NCBI GenBank assembly: GCA_009924965.1
Contig: RFQN01000040.1
Location: 1-10,141, forward strand
Length of the DNA stretch: 10,141 bases
Source of the DNA: Verrucomicrobiota bacterium
Lineage (GTDB): Bacteria; Verrucomicrobiota; Verrucomicrobiia; Opitutales; UBA953
Direction of reading: 5' to 3'
Shown one piece after another: positions 1 through 6,398 of the stretch. A model generated the notes under the pieces. The model did not search any database, had not been told where the DNA came from, and was given only the letters and a program-made list of their open reading frames with translations. A program made the translations under genes and the position numbers. Each line of letters begins with the position of its first letter. Within the stretch, counting starts at the first letter, position 1.

Positions 1-156
1 GATGATGTCGGGCTTGCCGTCGCCATCGAGGTCGCCGACCGCGCAGCCTTCGCTGAAGAAGTCCGTCGTCAGGGTGCGGCGCGTGTAGGTTGGTTCGGCG
101 GCGCCGAGGGCGCCCGCGGCCAAGCATGCCAAGGCGAAGAGGGAAGGGTGGGGCAT
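1..156 (-). CDS. Secreted FG-GAP/VCBS repeat protein, N-terminal fragment
   Basis: The ATG at 156-154 opens a frame that runs off the left edge, giving 52 residues. Residues 1-20 look like a Sec signal peptide: a short start, a hydrophobic core LFALACLAAGALG and a plausible cleavage after AA before EPTYT. The n-region has only a histidine and no lysine or arginine, which is weak for a signal peptide. Residues 36-52 read EGCAVGDLDGDGKPDII. This is the calcium-binding DxDxDGxxD loop typical of FG-GAP/VCBS beta-propeller repeats, so the protein is probably exported and may bind calcium. Such proteins are common in Verrucomicrobiota and Planctomycetota, where many are uncharacterised. The gene lies downstream of ilvD on the same strand but past a strong terminator, so it probably has its own promoter; I could not identify one. 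No Shine-Dalgarno is visible. The frame stays open upstream of the ATG but offers no other ATG nearby. The family call rests on one repeat loop. Confidence 0.75.
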   Translation of the reverse strand, partial: MPHPSLFALACLAAGALGAAEPTYTRRTLTTDFFSEGCAVGDLDGDGKPDII

Positions 157-189
157 GCCGTCAGCGTGGTCGGCCGCCTGCGGGGAAGC

Positions 190-224
190 AAAAATAAAGC
201 AGGCGAAGCCGGAGCTTCGCCTGC
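190..224 (-). terminator. Rho-independent terminator of ilvD
   Basis: On the minus strand an 11-bp perfect stem GCAGGCGAAGC / GCTTCGCCTGC (plus-strand 199-209 and 214-224) closes a four-base loop TCCG. It is followed at once by TTTATTTTT (198-190). The hairpin starts about 20 bases past the ilvD stop codon (245-247). Stem, tetraloop and T-rich tail together are a textbook intrinsic terminator for transcription running leftward out of ilvD, insulating the FG-GAP gene that follows. Confidence 0.92.
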
Positions 225-244
225 GAGATGGCCTGGAACCGCGC

Positions 245-1933
245 TTAGTCGGCGTCGGTCACGGCGCCGTCGGTCGCGGACGACACGAGCTTGGCGTACT
301 TCGCCAGCGTGCCGCGCTTTTCCTTGCAGGGCGAGGGCTTCCAGCCCTGGAGGCGACGGGCGATTTCCTCCGCGGGCACCGCGAGGTTGATCTCGTTCTT
401 CACGGCGTCGATGACGATGGTGTCGCCGTTCTTAATGACGGCGAGCACGCCGCCCACCGCGGCTTCCGGCGTGATGTGGCCGACGACGAAGCCGTGGCTG
501 CCACCCGAGAAGCGGCCGTCCGTGATGAGGGCGACGGTCTTGCCGAGGCCCTTGCCCATGACGGCGCTGGTCGGTCCGAGCATCTCGCGCATGCCGGGGC
601 CGCCCTTCGGGCCTTCGTTGCGGATGACGATGACGTGGCCGTCTTGGACCTCGCCGTTCAGGATGCCCTTGAGGGAAGCTTCTTCCGACTCATAGACGAT
701 GGCCTTGCCGGTGAAGGCGTTGCCTTCCTTGCCGGAGATCTTGGCGACCGAACCTTCGGGAGCCAGGTTGCCGCGGAGGATGCGCAGGTGGCTGTCCGCC
801 TTGATCGGGTTGGAGAAGGGGCGCACGACGTCCTGGTCGGCGGCGTAGCTGCCGACGTTCGCCAGGTTTTCCGCCACGGTCTTGCCGGTGACGGTGAGGC
901 AATCGCCATGCAGGAGGCCCTTATCGAGCAGCATCTTCAGCAGCGGCTGGAGGCCGCCGATGCGCACAAAGTGGGCCATGTTGTACTTGCCGCTGGGCTT
1001 GAGGTCGGCGAGCACGGGGACGCGGCGGCCAACGCGCTCGAAGTCCTCGAGGGTCAGCTTGATGCCGGCGGAATGGGCCATCGCGATGAGGTGGAGGACC
1101 GCGTTCGTCGAGCCGCCGAGGGCGATGACGACGGTGATGGCGTTCTCAAAAGCCTTCTTGGAGAGGATGTCCGACGGACGGATGTTCTTCTTCAGGAGTT
1201 CCAGCACGGCCTTACCGGCGCGTTCGCAGTCGGCGAGCTTGTCCTTGGAGTTGGCGAGCTGGGCCGAGCTGTCCGGGAGGCTGAGGCCGAGGGCTTCGAT
1301 GGCCGAGGCCATGGTGTTGGCGGTGTACATGCCGCCGCAGGAGCCTTCGCCCGGGATCGAGCACTGTTCGATTTCCTTGAGCTCGCCGTCGCCGATCTGC
1401 TTGCCGGCATGCTTGCCGACGGCTTCGAAGACGGTGACGATGTCCGCCGACTGGCCGCGGTGCAGGCCCGGGACGATGGTGCCGCCGTAGACGAAGACGG
1501 ACGGGCGGTTGAGGCGGGCCATGGCCATCACGCAGCCCGGCATGTTCTTGTCGCAGCCGCCAATCGTGACGAGGCCGTCGAAGCCTTCGGCCCCGGTCAC
1601 GGCTTCGATGGAGTCGGCGATGATTTCGCGGGAAACGAGGGAGTAGCGCATGCCCGGGGTGCCCATCGAGATGCCGTCCGAGACGGTGATGGTCCCGAAG
1701 ATCACACCCTTGCCGCCGGCTTGGTCAGCCCCCTTGGAGGCTTCGACGGCCAGGCGGTCGATGTGCATGTTGCACGGGGTCACCATCGACCAGGTCGAGG
1801 CCACGCCCACCACGGGCTTCTGGAAGTCGGCATCGGTGAAGCCGACGGCCCGGAGCATGGCGCGGCTGGGGGCGCGGTCGGCGCCGTCCACGACGATGGA
1901 GGAGTGCTGGCGGGTGCAATCAGGGGAGCTCAT
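245..1933 (-). CDS. ilvD: Dihydroxy-acid dehydratase (IlvD)
   Basis: Dehydrates 2,3-dihydroxy-isovalerate and 2,3-dihydroxy-3-methylvalerate to the 2-keto acids that precede valine/leucine and isoleucine; cytosolic Fe-S enzyme. The 562 residues show the IlvD/Edd signatures in order: STWSMVTPCNMH with Cys54, GGCDKNMPGC with Cys127, and GEGSCGGMYTANTM with Cys199. These are the three expected cluster-ligand cysteines. Asp86 and Asp128-Lys129 are the likely Mg/substrate residues. TDGRFSGGSHG near 471-481 carries the presumed catalytic Ser476, and GHITPEA follows. The length and the STWSxVTPCN form resemble the shorter cyanobacterial/plant/actinobacterial [2Fe-2S] type rather than the roughly 616-residue E. 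coli [4Fe-4S] enzyme; that subtype is inferred. The ATG at 1933-1931 gives the expected N-terminus (RAPSRAMLRAVGFTDADF at 20-37). No clear Shine-Dalgarno precedes it. It is divergent from scpB and ends in its own terminator, so it looks monocistronic. No other ilv gene lies in the window. Confidence 0.97.
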   Translation of the reverse strand: MSSPDCTRQHSSIVVDGADRAPSRAMLRAVGFTDADFQKPVVGVASTWSMVTPCNMHIDRLAVEASKGADQAGGKGVIFGTITVSDGISMGTPGMRYSLVSREIIADSIEAVTGAEGFDGLVTIGGCDKNMPGCVMAMARLNRPSVFVYGGTIVPGLHRGQSADIVTVFEAVGKHAGKQIGDGELKEIEQCSIPGEGSCGGMYTANTMASAIEALGLSLPDSSAQLANSKDKLADCERAGKAVLELLKKNIRPSDILSKKAFENAITVVIALGGSTNAVLHLIAMAHSAGIKLTLEDFERVGRRVPVLADLKPSGKYNMAHFVRIGGLQPLLKMLLDKGLLHGDCLTVTGKTVAENLANVGSYAADQDVVRPFSNPIKADSHLRILRGNLAPEGSVAKISGKEGNAFTGKAIVYESEEASLKGILNGEVQDGHVIVIRNEGPKGGPGMREMLGPTSAVMGKGLGKTVALITDGRFSGGSHGFVVGHITPEAAVGGVLAVIKNGDTIVIDAVKNEINLAVPAEEIARRLQGWKPSPCKEKRGTLAKYAKLVSSATDGAVTDAD

Positions 1934-1954
1934 GAGGGTGTGAAAAGTCTGCGG

Positions 1955-1983
1955 TTGTCAGTAGGGGGGACCCCCCTAATAAC
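1955..1983 (+). promoter_or_regulatory. Candidate sigma70-type promoter for the scpB run, with palindromic spacer
   Basis: TTGTCA at 1955-1960 matches the -35 consensus in five of six bases. At the ideal 17-base spacing lies AATAAC (1978-1983), which matches the -10 consensus in four of six. The spacer is almost entirely the near-perfect palindrome TAGGGGGG-A-CCCCCCTA (1962-1978). The site is 66 bases before the scpB GTG and lies between the divergent ilvD and scpB genes. The -10 match is modest and the phylum's promoter consensus is not well known to me, so this is a suggestion. The palindrome could be an operator or just a structural element. Confidence 0.35.
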
Positions 1984-2048
1984 TGGGAAGGGCCGACTCT
2001 GCCGTCCGCCTCCTTTTCCGACAATCCCATTTTTCGCCCTTCCTCCCC

Positions 2049-2843
2049 GTGGAATTCAACCTCAAGAAAATCATCAAGGCGCTCCTGCTCTCGACCTCCG
2101 AGGCGGTCTCCATCAAGGACATCCAAAAGGTGGTCCAGCGCTACCATGCCCAAGCGGCGTCCGAGTCGACCGAAGAGCGTCCCGCCGCTGAGCCCGGCAC
2201 CGAGCCGGCCCAGCCGCCCGCCCAACCCGTGCAGGAGGTCATTCAGGATATCATCGATCAGGTGCCGACGTTGCTCACGGCGACGCAGATCCGCGAGGCG
2301 GTCGATGCCCTCGAAGTCGAGATGCGCGACGCCAACGACGCGTGCCGCATCCTGCAAGGGCCGGAGGGTTTCCGCTTGGTGATCTCGCCGGCCTACGCCG
2401 ATTGGGTCCGCTTGCTCCGCGGCGAGCCTCGCCCGCAGCGCCTCAGCCCCGCCGCCCTCGAGACGCTTTCCATCGTCGCCTATCGCCAGCCGGTCACGCG
2501 CCCCGAAATGGAAGCCATCCGCGGCGTGTCCGTCGATAGCGCGCTCAACCGCCTGATGGAGCTCGAGCTCGTCGCGGTCACCGGCCGCGCCGACCTCCCG
2601 GGTCGCCCCATCCAATACGGGACAACCGACAAGTTCCTCGATTTCACCGGCCTGCGTACCTTGGGCGAACTGCCGGCGTCCGACGTGCTGTCGCCCGCGC
2701 AGATTTCCGAATGGATCGCGCGCGCCACGACGCCCGTCGCCGTGACCGACGCCGACATGGGCCTGCCGGCCGCGGACACGTCCGCCAACGTCGCCCTCGA
2801 GGCACCGCCGTCCGATACCGCTTCCTCCGAACCGTCCGCATGA
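2049..2843 (+). CDS. scpB: Segregation and condensation protein ScpB
   Basis: Subunit of the SMC-ScpA-ScpB condensin-like complex that compacts and segregates the chromosome; ScpB dimers bind the ScpA kleisin. In the 264 residues, 4-32 form the start of the first winged-helix domain (LKKIIKALLLSTSEAVSIKD). The conserved core SPAALETLSIVAYRQPVT (133-150), EAIRGV (155-160) and the wing DLPGRPIQYGTTDKFLDFTG (182-201) are strongly ScpB-like. Residues about 34-80 are an Ala/Pro/Glu/Gln-rich stretch that interrupts the first winged helix and makes the N-terminal half longer than usual; a low-complexity tail follows after about 240. The start is GTG at 2049; no in-frame ATG fits and no Shine-Dalgarno is visible. 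The stop overlaps the pheA start in ATGA (2840-2843). scpA, often the upstream neighbour, is absent here because ilvD diverges upstream. First gene of a four-gene run. Confidence 0.93.
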   Translation: MEFNLKKIIKALLLSTSEAVSIKDIQKVVQRYHAQAASESTEERPAAEPGTEPAQPPAQPVQEVIQDIIDQVPTLLTATQIREAVDALEVEMRDANDACRILQGPEGFRLVISPAYADWVRLLRGEPRPQRLSPAALETLSIVAYRQPVTRPEMEAIRGVSVDSALNRLMELELVAVTGRADLPGRPIQYGTTDKFLDFTGLRTLGELPASDVLSPAQISEWIARATTPVAVTDADMGLPAADTSANVALEAPPSDTASSEPSA

Positions 2844-3907
2844 GCCTGGACCAACATCGCCGTGAGGTCGACCGCATCGACCGCGAGATCCTGCGCCTGC
2901 TGGCCGAGCGCCTGCAGGTCGCCCGCGCCATCGGCGAGGCCAAGCTCAAGGCCGGCGCACCCGTCTACGCCCCGCAACGCGAGGAGCAGGTGCTCAGCTC
3001 GCTCGTCGACGCCGCCCCGAACATCCCCGCTTCCGGCGTCCGCGCGGTCTTCCGCGAAGTGATCTCGCTGTCCATCGGCGCACAGATGGCCAAGCCCGTC
3101 GCCTACCTCGGACCCGAGGGCTCCTTCACCCAACAGGCGCAGTTGCGAGCCTTCGGCACGAGCGTGCCGTCCTTGCCCTTGCGTTCGATCGGCGACGTGT
3201 TCGCCGCGGTCGAATCCGGTGAGGCTTCCTACGGCGTCGTCCCGGTCGAGAATTCCACCGAAGGCGTGGTCAGCCACTCGCTCGACCTGCTGGCGGAGTC
3301 CGAACTCAAGGTCGTCGCCCAAGTGACGTTGTCCGTCGAGCAATGCCTCGTGGGCTTCGGCGCGCTGACCGAGGTGACCCGCGTGCTGTCCAAGGACATC
3401 GCGCTCGCGCAGTGCCGCGGTTGGCTTTCCCGCCACGTGCCTAACGCCGCGTTGGTCGAGACCGACAGCACCGCCGCCGCCGTCGAGCAGGTCGCCCGCG
3501 CCCCGCAGGGCAACGCCGCTGTCGCTTCCGCCAGCGCCGCCGAATCGCGCGGCGTCCCTATCCTCGCCCGCGGCATCCAGGATCGCCGCGACAACGCCAC
3601 GCGCTTCTTCGTCATCGGGCTCGCGGCGAACGCCACCGGCGCGAAGGAAGAGGTCACGAGCGTCGTGCTGACGCTCAAGCATGAGCCGGGCGCGCTGCAG
3701 GCGGCCCTGAGCTCGTTCTCCGACCGCGGCATCAACCTCATCCGCATCGAGTCCCGCCCGAGCCGCCGCCGTGCTTGGGAGTACTTGTTCTTCATCGATT
3801 TCCCCGGCCACTGGGACACGCCCGCCGTCCAAGAGGCCGTCGCCGCGCTCAAGGGGCGCTGCGAGATCGTCAAGTGGTTGGGCAGCTACCCGCAGTCCGC
3901 CGGATGA
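2840..3907 (+). CDS. pheA: Bifunctional chorismate mutase / prephenate dehydratase (P-protein)
   Basis: Converts chorismate to prephenate and then to phenylpyruvate, the committed branch to phenylalanine; cytosolic. Three domains fit in 355 residues. Residues 1-82 are an AroQ-type chorismate mutase, with RREVDRIDREILRLLAER, the lysine in IGEAK (35) and the QREE stretch (47-50). Residues about 84-260 are prephenate dehydratase, starting AYLGPEGSFTQQA, then VPVENSTEGVV and the catalytic TRF motif (Thr254-Arg255-Phe256). Residues 273-350 are an ACT domain with GAL (284-286) and ESRP (304-307), the motifs linked to phenylalanine feedback binding in the E. coli enzyme, so allosteric inhibition by Phe is likely. 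The residue matching E. coli chorismate mutase Asp48 appears not to be Asp; this rests on a by-eye alignment. The start is the ATG at 2840 that overlaps the scpB stop; the longer in-frame opening from 2711 lies inside scpB and lacks homology. The stop overlaps the next gene as ATGA. Confidence 0.96.
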   Translation: MSLDQHRREVDRIDREILRLLAERLQVARAIGEAKLKAGAPVYAPQREEQVLSSLVDAAPNIPASGVRAVFREVISLSIGAQMAKPVAYLGPEGSFTQQAQLRAFGTSVPSLPLRSIGDVFAAVESGEASYGVVPVENSTEGVVSHSLDLLAESELKVVAQVTLSVEQCLVGFGALTEVTRVLSKDIALAQCRGWLSRHVPNAALVETDSTAAAVEQVARAPQGNAAVASASAAESRGVPILARGIQDRRDNATRFFVIGLAANATGAKEEVTSVVLTLKHEPGALQAALSSFSDRGINLIRIESRPSRRRAWEYLFFIDFPGHWDTPAVQEAVAALKGRCEIVKWLGSYPQSAG

Positions 3908-4839
3908 GCCGCCGCGCCCTCGGCGGCGTATTGCTCGCGGTCCTGACGTTGTCGTGCGGGCTCGCGCTTTGGTCGTGGTGGCGCGCTTGGAACGCCCCGC
4001 TGGTCCGCGTGGTCTTCCGACCCGCGTTCTCGGTCCACGGGATTTCCACCGGGACGCCGGTCCGCGTCCAAGGTGTGGTCGTCGGCCAGGTTTCCGCGGT
4101 CGGGCTGTCGGTCGACGCTGACCGTCGGCTCCGGCCCGAGGTGGTCCTGAGCCTCGACCCGGATACGCTCGCCGACCGCGGCTTCGCCGACCGCCTCCGT
4201 GGCGATCGCCTGCAGGAGGAGGTCCAACGTGGATTGCGCGCCCACTTGGTCGCGGTCAATCCGGCTTCTGGCCTGCTGCAGGTCGAATTGTTCTGGGACA
4301 CGCAGGATGCGCTGCCCATAGGCTTGGCCCGTGACGAGATCCCCGCCACGGGCGTCACCACGCAACGCGCCATTGAGCGGGTCGTCAACGAACTGGAGCG
4401 GGCCACGAGCCGCGATCTGGCCTTGGTCGCCCAAGAACTCGAGGGTGATTTGGATCGCTACTACACGAAGACCGACCCGGCCCGCGCGGCCGCGTTTTCG
4501 GCCAAGCTGGAAGCCGCGACGGCCACGTTCGCCGAGGCGACGTCCGACGAGCGGCTGGGCGCGCAGGCCCGCCGATTGACCGCGAGCTGCGCGGCCTTGC
4601 GGGCCGCGGCCGAAGCCGCCGACCGTCGCTTGGACGGCGAAACCATCGGGCAGCTCCAGGTGAAGCTAGCCGATGCCCGGGCCGCCTTGGAATCCTTCAC
4701 GGCCTCGATGGAGGGGTCTGAGGCCAAGATGAACGGCGCCGCCGCCGAAGTGGCGGACTTGTTCAAGGCGGTCTCCGAGGCCGCCCAGACTTGGACCAAG
4801 AAAGCGCGTGGTTTGACGACCGAACCCCAGCCTCGCTGA
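3904..4839 (+). CDS. MlaD/MCE-domain protein, membrane-anchored
   Basis: MCE-domain proteins form hexameric rings or tubes in the periplasm that carry lipids between membranes, usually as partners of an MlaE permease and MlaF ATPase. This 311-residue protein has RR at 3-4, a single N-terminal membrane segment (about 5-26, ALGGVLLAVLTLSCGLALW) and one MCE domain from about 31 to 112. The domain contains GTPVRVQGVVVGQVSAVGL (50-68), the family's hallmark strand pattern, and ends near NPASGLLQVELF. After that come about 180 alanine- and glutamate-rich, probably helical and coiled-coil residues, which could form the tube or spacer seen in long MCE proteins. The start at 3904 shares ATGA with the pheA stop, and the N-terminal anchor begins there; the frame extends upstream to 3775 only as pheA shadow. 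No permease, ATPase or MlaC partner lies nearby, so this copy is isolated. The cysteine in TLSC does not form a good lipobox. Confidence 0.85.
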   Translation: MSRRALGGVLLAVLTLSCGLALWSWWRAWNAPLVRVVFRPAFSVHGISTGTPVRVQGVVVGQVSAVGLSVDADRRLRPEVVLSLDPDTLADRGFADRLRGDRLQEEVQRGLRAHLVAVNPASGLLQVELFWDTQDALPIGLARDEIPATGVTTQRAIERVVNELERATSRDLALVAQELEGDLDRYYTKTDPARAAAFSAKLEAATATFAEATSDERLGAQARRLTASCAALRAAAEAADRRLDGETIGQLQVKLADARAALESFTASMEGSEAKMNGAAAEVADLFKAVSEAAQTWTKKARGLTTEPQPR

Positions 4840-4870
4840 GTGAAGAGGCTTGCGGGGCCGCCGTTCCAAG

Positions 4871-4891
4871 GGGTAAGCAAAGGTTTTACCC
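4871..4891 (+). promoter_or_regulatory. Small hairpin just upstream of the glyQS start
   Basis: GGGTAA (4871-4876) and TTACCC (4886-4891) are perfect inverted repeats around a nine-base loop. They end four bases before the glyQS ATG at 4896. The loop holds AAAGG (4879-4883), the only Shine-Dalgarno-like string here, about 12 bases before the ATG. It may tune glyQS initiation within the operon. It is not followed by a T-run and so is not a terminator. With only 6 bp in the stem it could be chance. Confidence 0.3.
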
Positions 4892-4895
4892 AACC

Positions 4896-6398
4896 ATGGC
4901 CGACCCGACCGACAAGATGGAAAACATCATCAACCTGTGCAAACGCCGCGGGTTCGTCTTCCCTTCCTCCGACATCTACGGCGGGTTCAACGGCTTCTTC
5001 GACTACGGCCCCCTCGGCGTCGAGCTGAAGAACAACATCAAGCAGGCCTGGTGGCAGGACTTCGTCCACCGCCGCGACGACATCGTCGGCCTGGATTCGT
5101 CCATCATCCACCACCCGACGACCTGGAAGGCTTCGGGCCACATCGACAACTTCACCGACCCGCTCGTGGACTGCAAGGAGTCCAAGATGCGCTATCGTGC
5201 CGACCAACTGTTCTTCGCCCCGGTCCGCGTGGCCGGCGAGACCATCGGCTACATCTCCGTGCTCGAGGACGAGACGATGCAGGCCAAGGCCGAGGAGATG
5301 GCCAACGAGATGAAGCGTAAGCTGGCCAAGCAGGGCGCGCTCGAGCCGCTCACGCTCAAGGACTACACCGAGGCCAAGCCCGAAGAGCACGCGTTGATCC
5401 CGTCGCCGGCCACCGGCAAGCCGGGCTCCCTGACGCCCCCGCGTTCGTTCAACATGATGTTCCAGACGTACGTCGGCGCCATGCAGGACGCCTCGGCGAC
5501 GGCCTACCTCCGCCCCGAGACGGCCCAGGGCATCTTCATCAACTTCAAGAACGTCGTCGACACGGGCCGCGTGAAGCTGCCCTTCGGCATCGCCCAGGTC
5601 GGCAAGGCCTTCCGTAACGAGATCAACCCGCGCAACTTCATCTTCCGCTCCCGCGAGTTCGAGCAGATGGAGATCGAATACTTCATCGCGCCGTCCGCCG
5701 ATTGGCAGACCGCCCACCAAGGCTGGATCGAGGGTTGCCTCGCGTGGTTCGAGTCCATCGGTATCCCGCGCGCCAAACTCTCCCTCTACCCGCACCCGAC
5801 CGAGAAGCTGGCCCACTATTCGAAGGGCACCACGGACATCATGTTCGAGTTCCCCTTCGGCGTCCAGGAGCTCCAGGGTGTCGCCGCACGCGGCGACTTC
5901 GACCTTACCCAGCACAGCGACGTGTCCGGCACCAAGCTGGACTGGTTCGACGAGACCGCCAAGGCCCGCTTCATCCCGCACGTCATCGAGCCGTCCGTCG
6001 GCGTCGACCGCGTGTTCCTCGCCTTGCTCACCACGGCCTACCATGAGGACGAGGTCGAGGGCGAGAAGCGCGTCGTGCTCCGCCTGCCGGCCCGCGTGGC
6101 GCCGTTCAAGGCCGCCATCTTCCCGCTGTTGAAGAACAAGCCCGCTCTCGTCGAGCGCGCCGAAGCCCTCTACCGCCGCCTCAAGAAGCGCCATAACGTC
6201 TTCTACGACGAGTCCGGCAACATCGGTCGCCGCTACCGCCGCCAGGACGAGATCGGCACGCCGTTCGGCATCACCATAGACTTCGACACGGTCGAGAAGG
6301 ACGCCGGCGTCACGGTCCGCAACCGCGACACGCTGGAGCAGGTCCGCATGACGGAGGACGAGGTCGTCCGCTTCCTCGACGACCAGGTCAACGGCTAA
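4896..6398 (+). CDS. glyQS: Glycine--tRNA ligase, homodimeric class II type
   Basis: Charges tRNA-Gly with glycine using ATP; cytosolic and essential. The 500-residue chain is the dimeric alpha2 type (single gene) and not the alpha-beta glyQ/glyS type. Evidence in order: KRRGFVFPSSDIYGGFNGFFDYGP (start of the catalytic core, 17-39; the string here is in two parts, KRRGFVFPSSDIYGG then FNGFFDYGP), YLRPETAQGIF (204-214), motif 2 FRNEINPRN with Arg240 and Glu242, REFEQMEIEYF (253-263) and motif 3 GVDRVFLALL (369-378). The C-terminal anticodon-binding domain runs from about 392 to 500 with LPARVAPFKAAI, the DESGNIGRRYRRQDEIGTPF region in 438-457 and ITIDFDT. I chose the ATG at 4896 because MADPTDKMENIINLCKRR matches family N-termini; the in-frame opening at 4791 would overlap the MCE gene and add 35 unrelated residues. 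It follows the MCE gene by 56 bases, probably in the same transcript. Its last 11 bases overlap the end of the opposite-strand fusion gene. Confidence 0.96.
   Translation: MADPTDKMENIINLCKRRGFVFPSSDIYGGFNGFFDYGPLGVELKNNIKQAWWQDFVHRRDDIVGLDSSIIHHPTTWKASGHIDNFTDPLVDCKESKMRYRADQLFFAPVRVAGETIGYISVLEDETMQAKAEEMANEMKRKLAKQGALEPLTLKDYTEAKPEEHALIPSPATGKPGSLTPPRSFNMMFQTYVGAMQDASATAYLRPETAQGIFINFKNVVDTGRVKLPFGIAQVGKAFRNEINPRNFIFRSREFEQMEIEYFIAPSADWQTAHQGWIEGCLAWFESIGIPRAKLSLYPHPTEKLAHYSKGTTDIMFEFPFGVQELQGVAARGDFDLTQHSDVSGTKLDWFDETAKARFIPHVIEPSVGVDRVFLALLTTAYHEDEVEGEKRVVLRLPARVAPFKAAIFPLLKNKPALVERAEALYRRLKKRHNVFYDESGNIGRRYRRQDEIGTPFGITIDFDTVEKDAGVTVRNRDTLEQVRMTEDEVVRFLDDQVNG

Noticed and set aside
155..2191. 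Very long open frame on the plus strand opposite ilvD
   Set aside because: It is antisense to a well-conserved ilvD, shows no family motifs and is rich in Ala/Gly/Asp/Val/His. GC-rich codon use on one strand leaves the opposing frame free of stops.
3775..3903. Upstream extension of the MCE protein frame, and likewise extensions for pheA (2711), glyQS (4791) and the fur-like gene (8716)
   Set aside because: The added residues are shadow sequence inside neighbouring genes, without homology. The later ATG starts give proper family N-termini and tight gene junctions.
3949..3960. Lipoprotein signal (TLSC) in the MCE protein
   Set aside because: The residue three before the cysteine is Thr and the one two before is Leu, a poor lipobox. 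A simple membrane anchor explains the segment.
4840..4895. T-box leader upstream of glyQS
   Set aside because: The gap is 56 bases, far too short for a T-box, and no T-box consensus or terminator is present.
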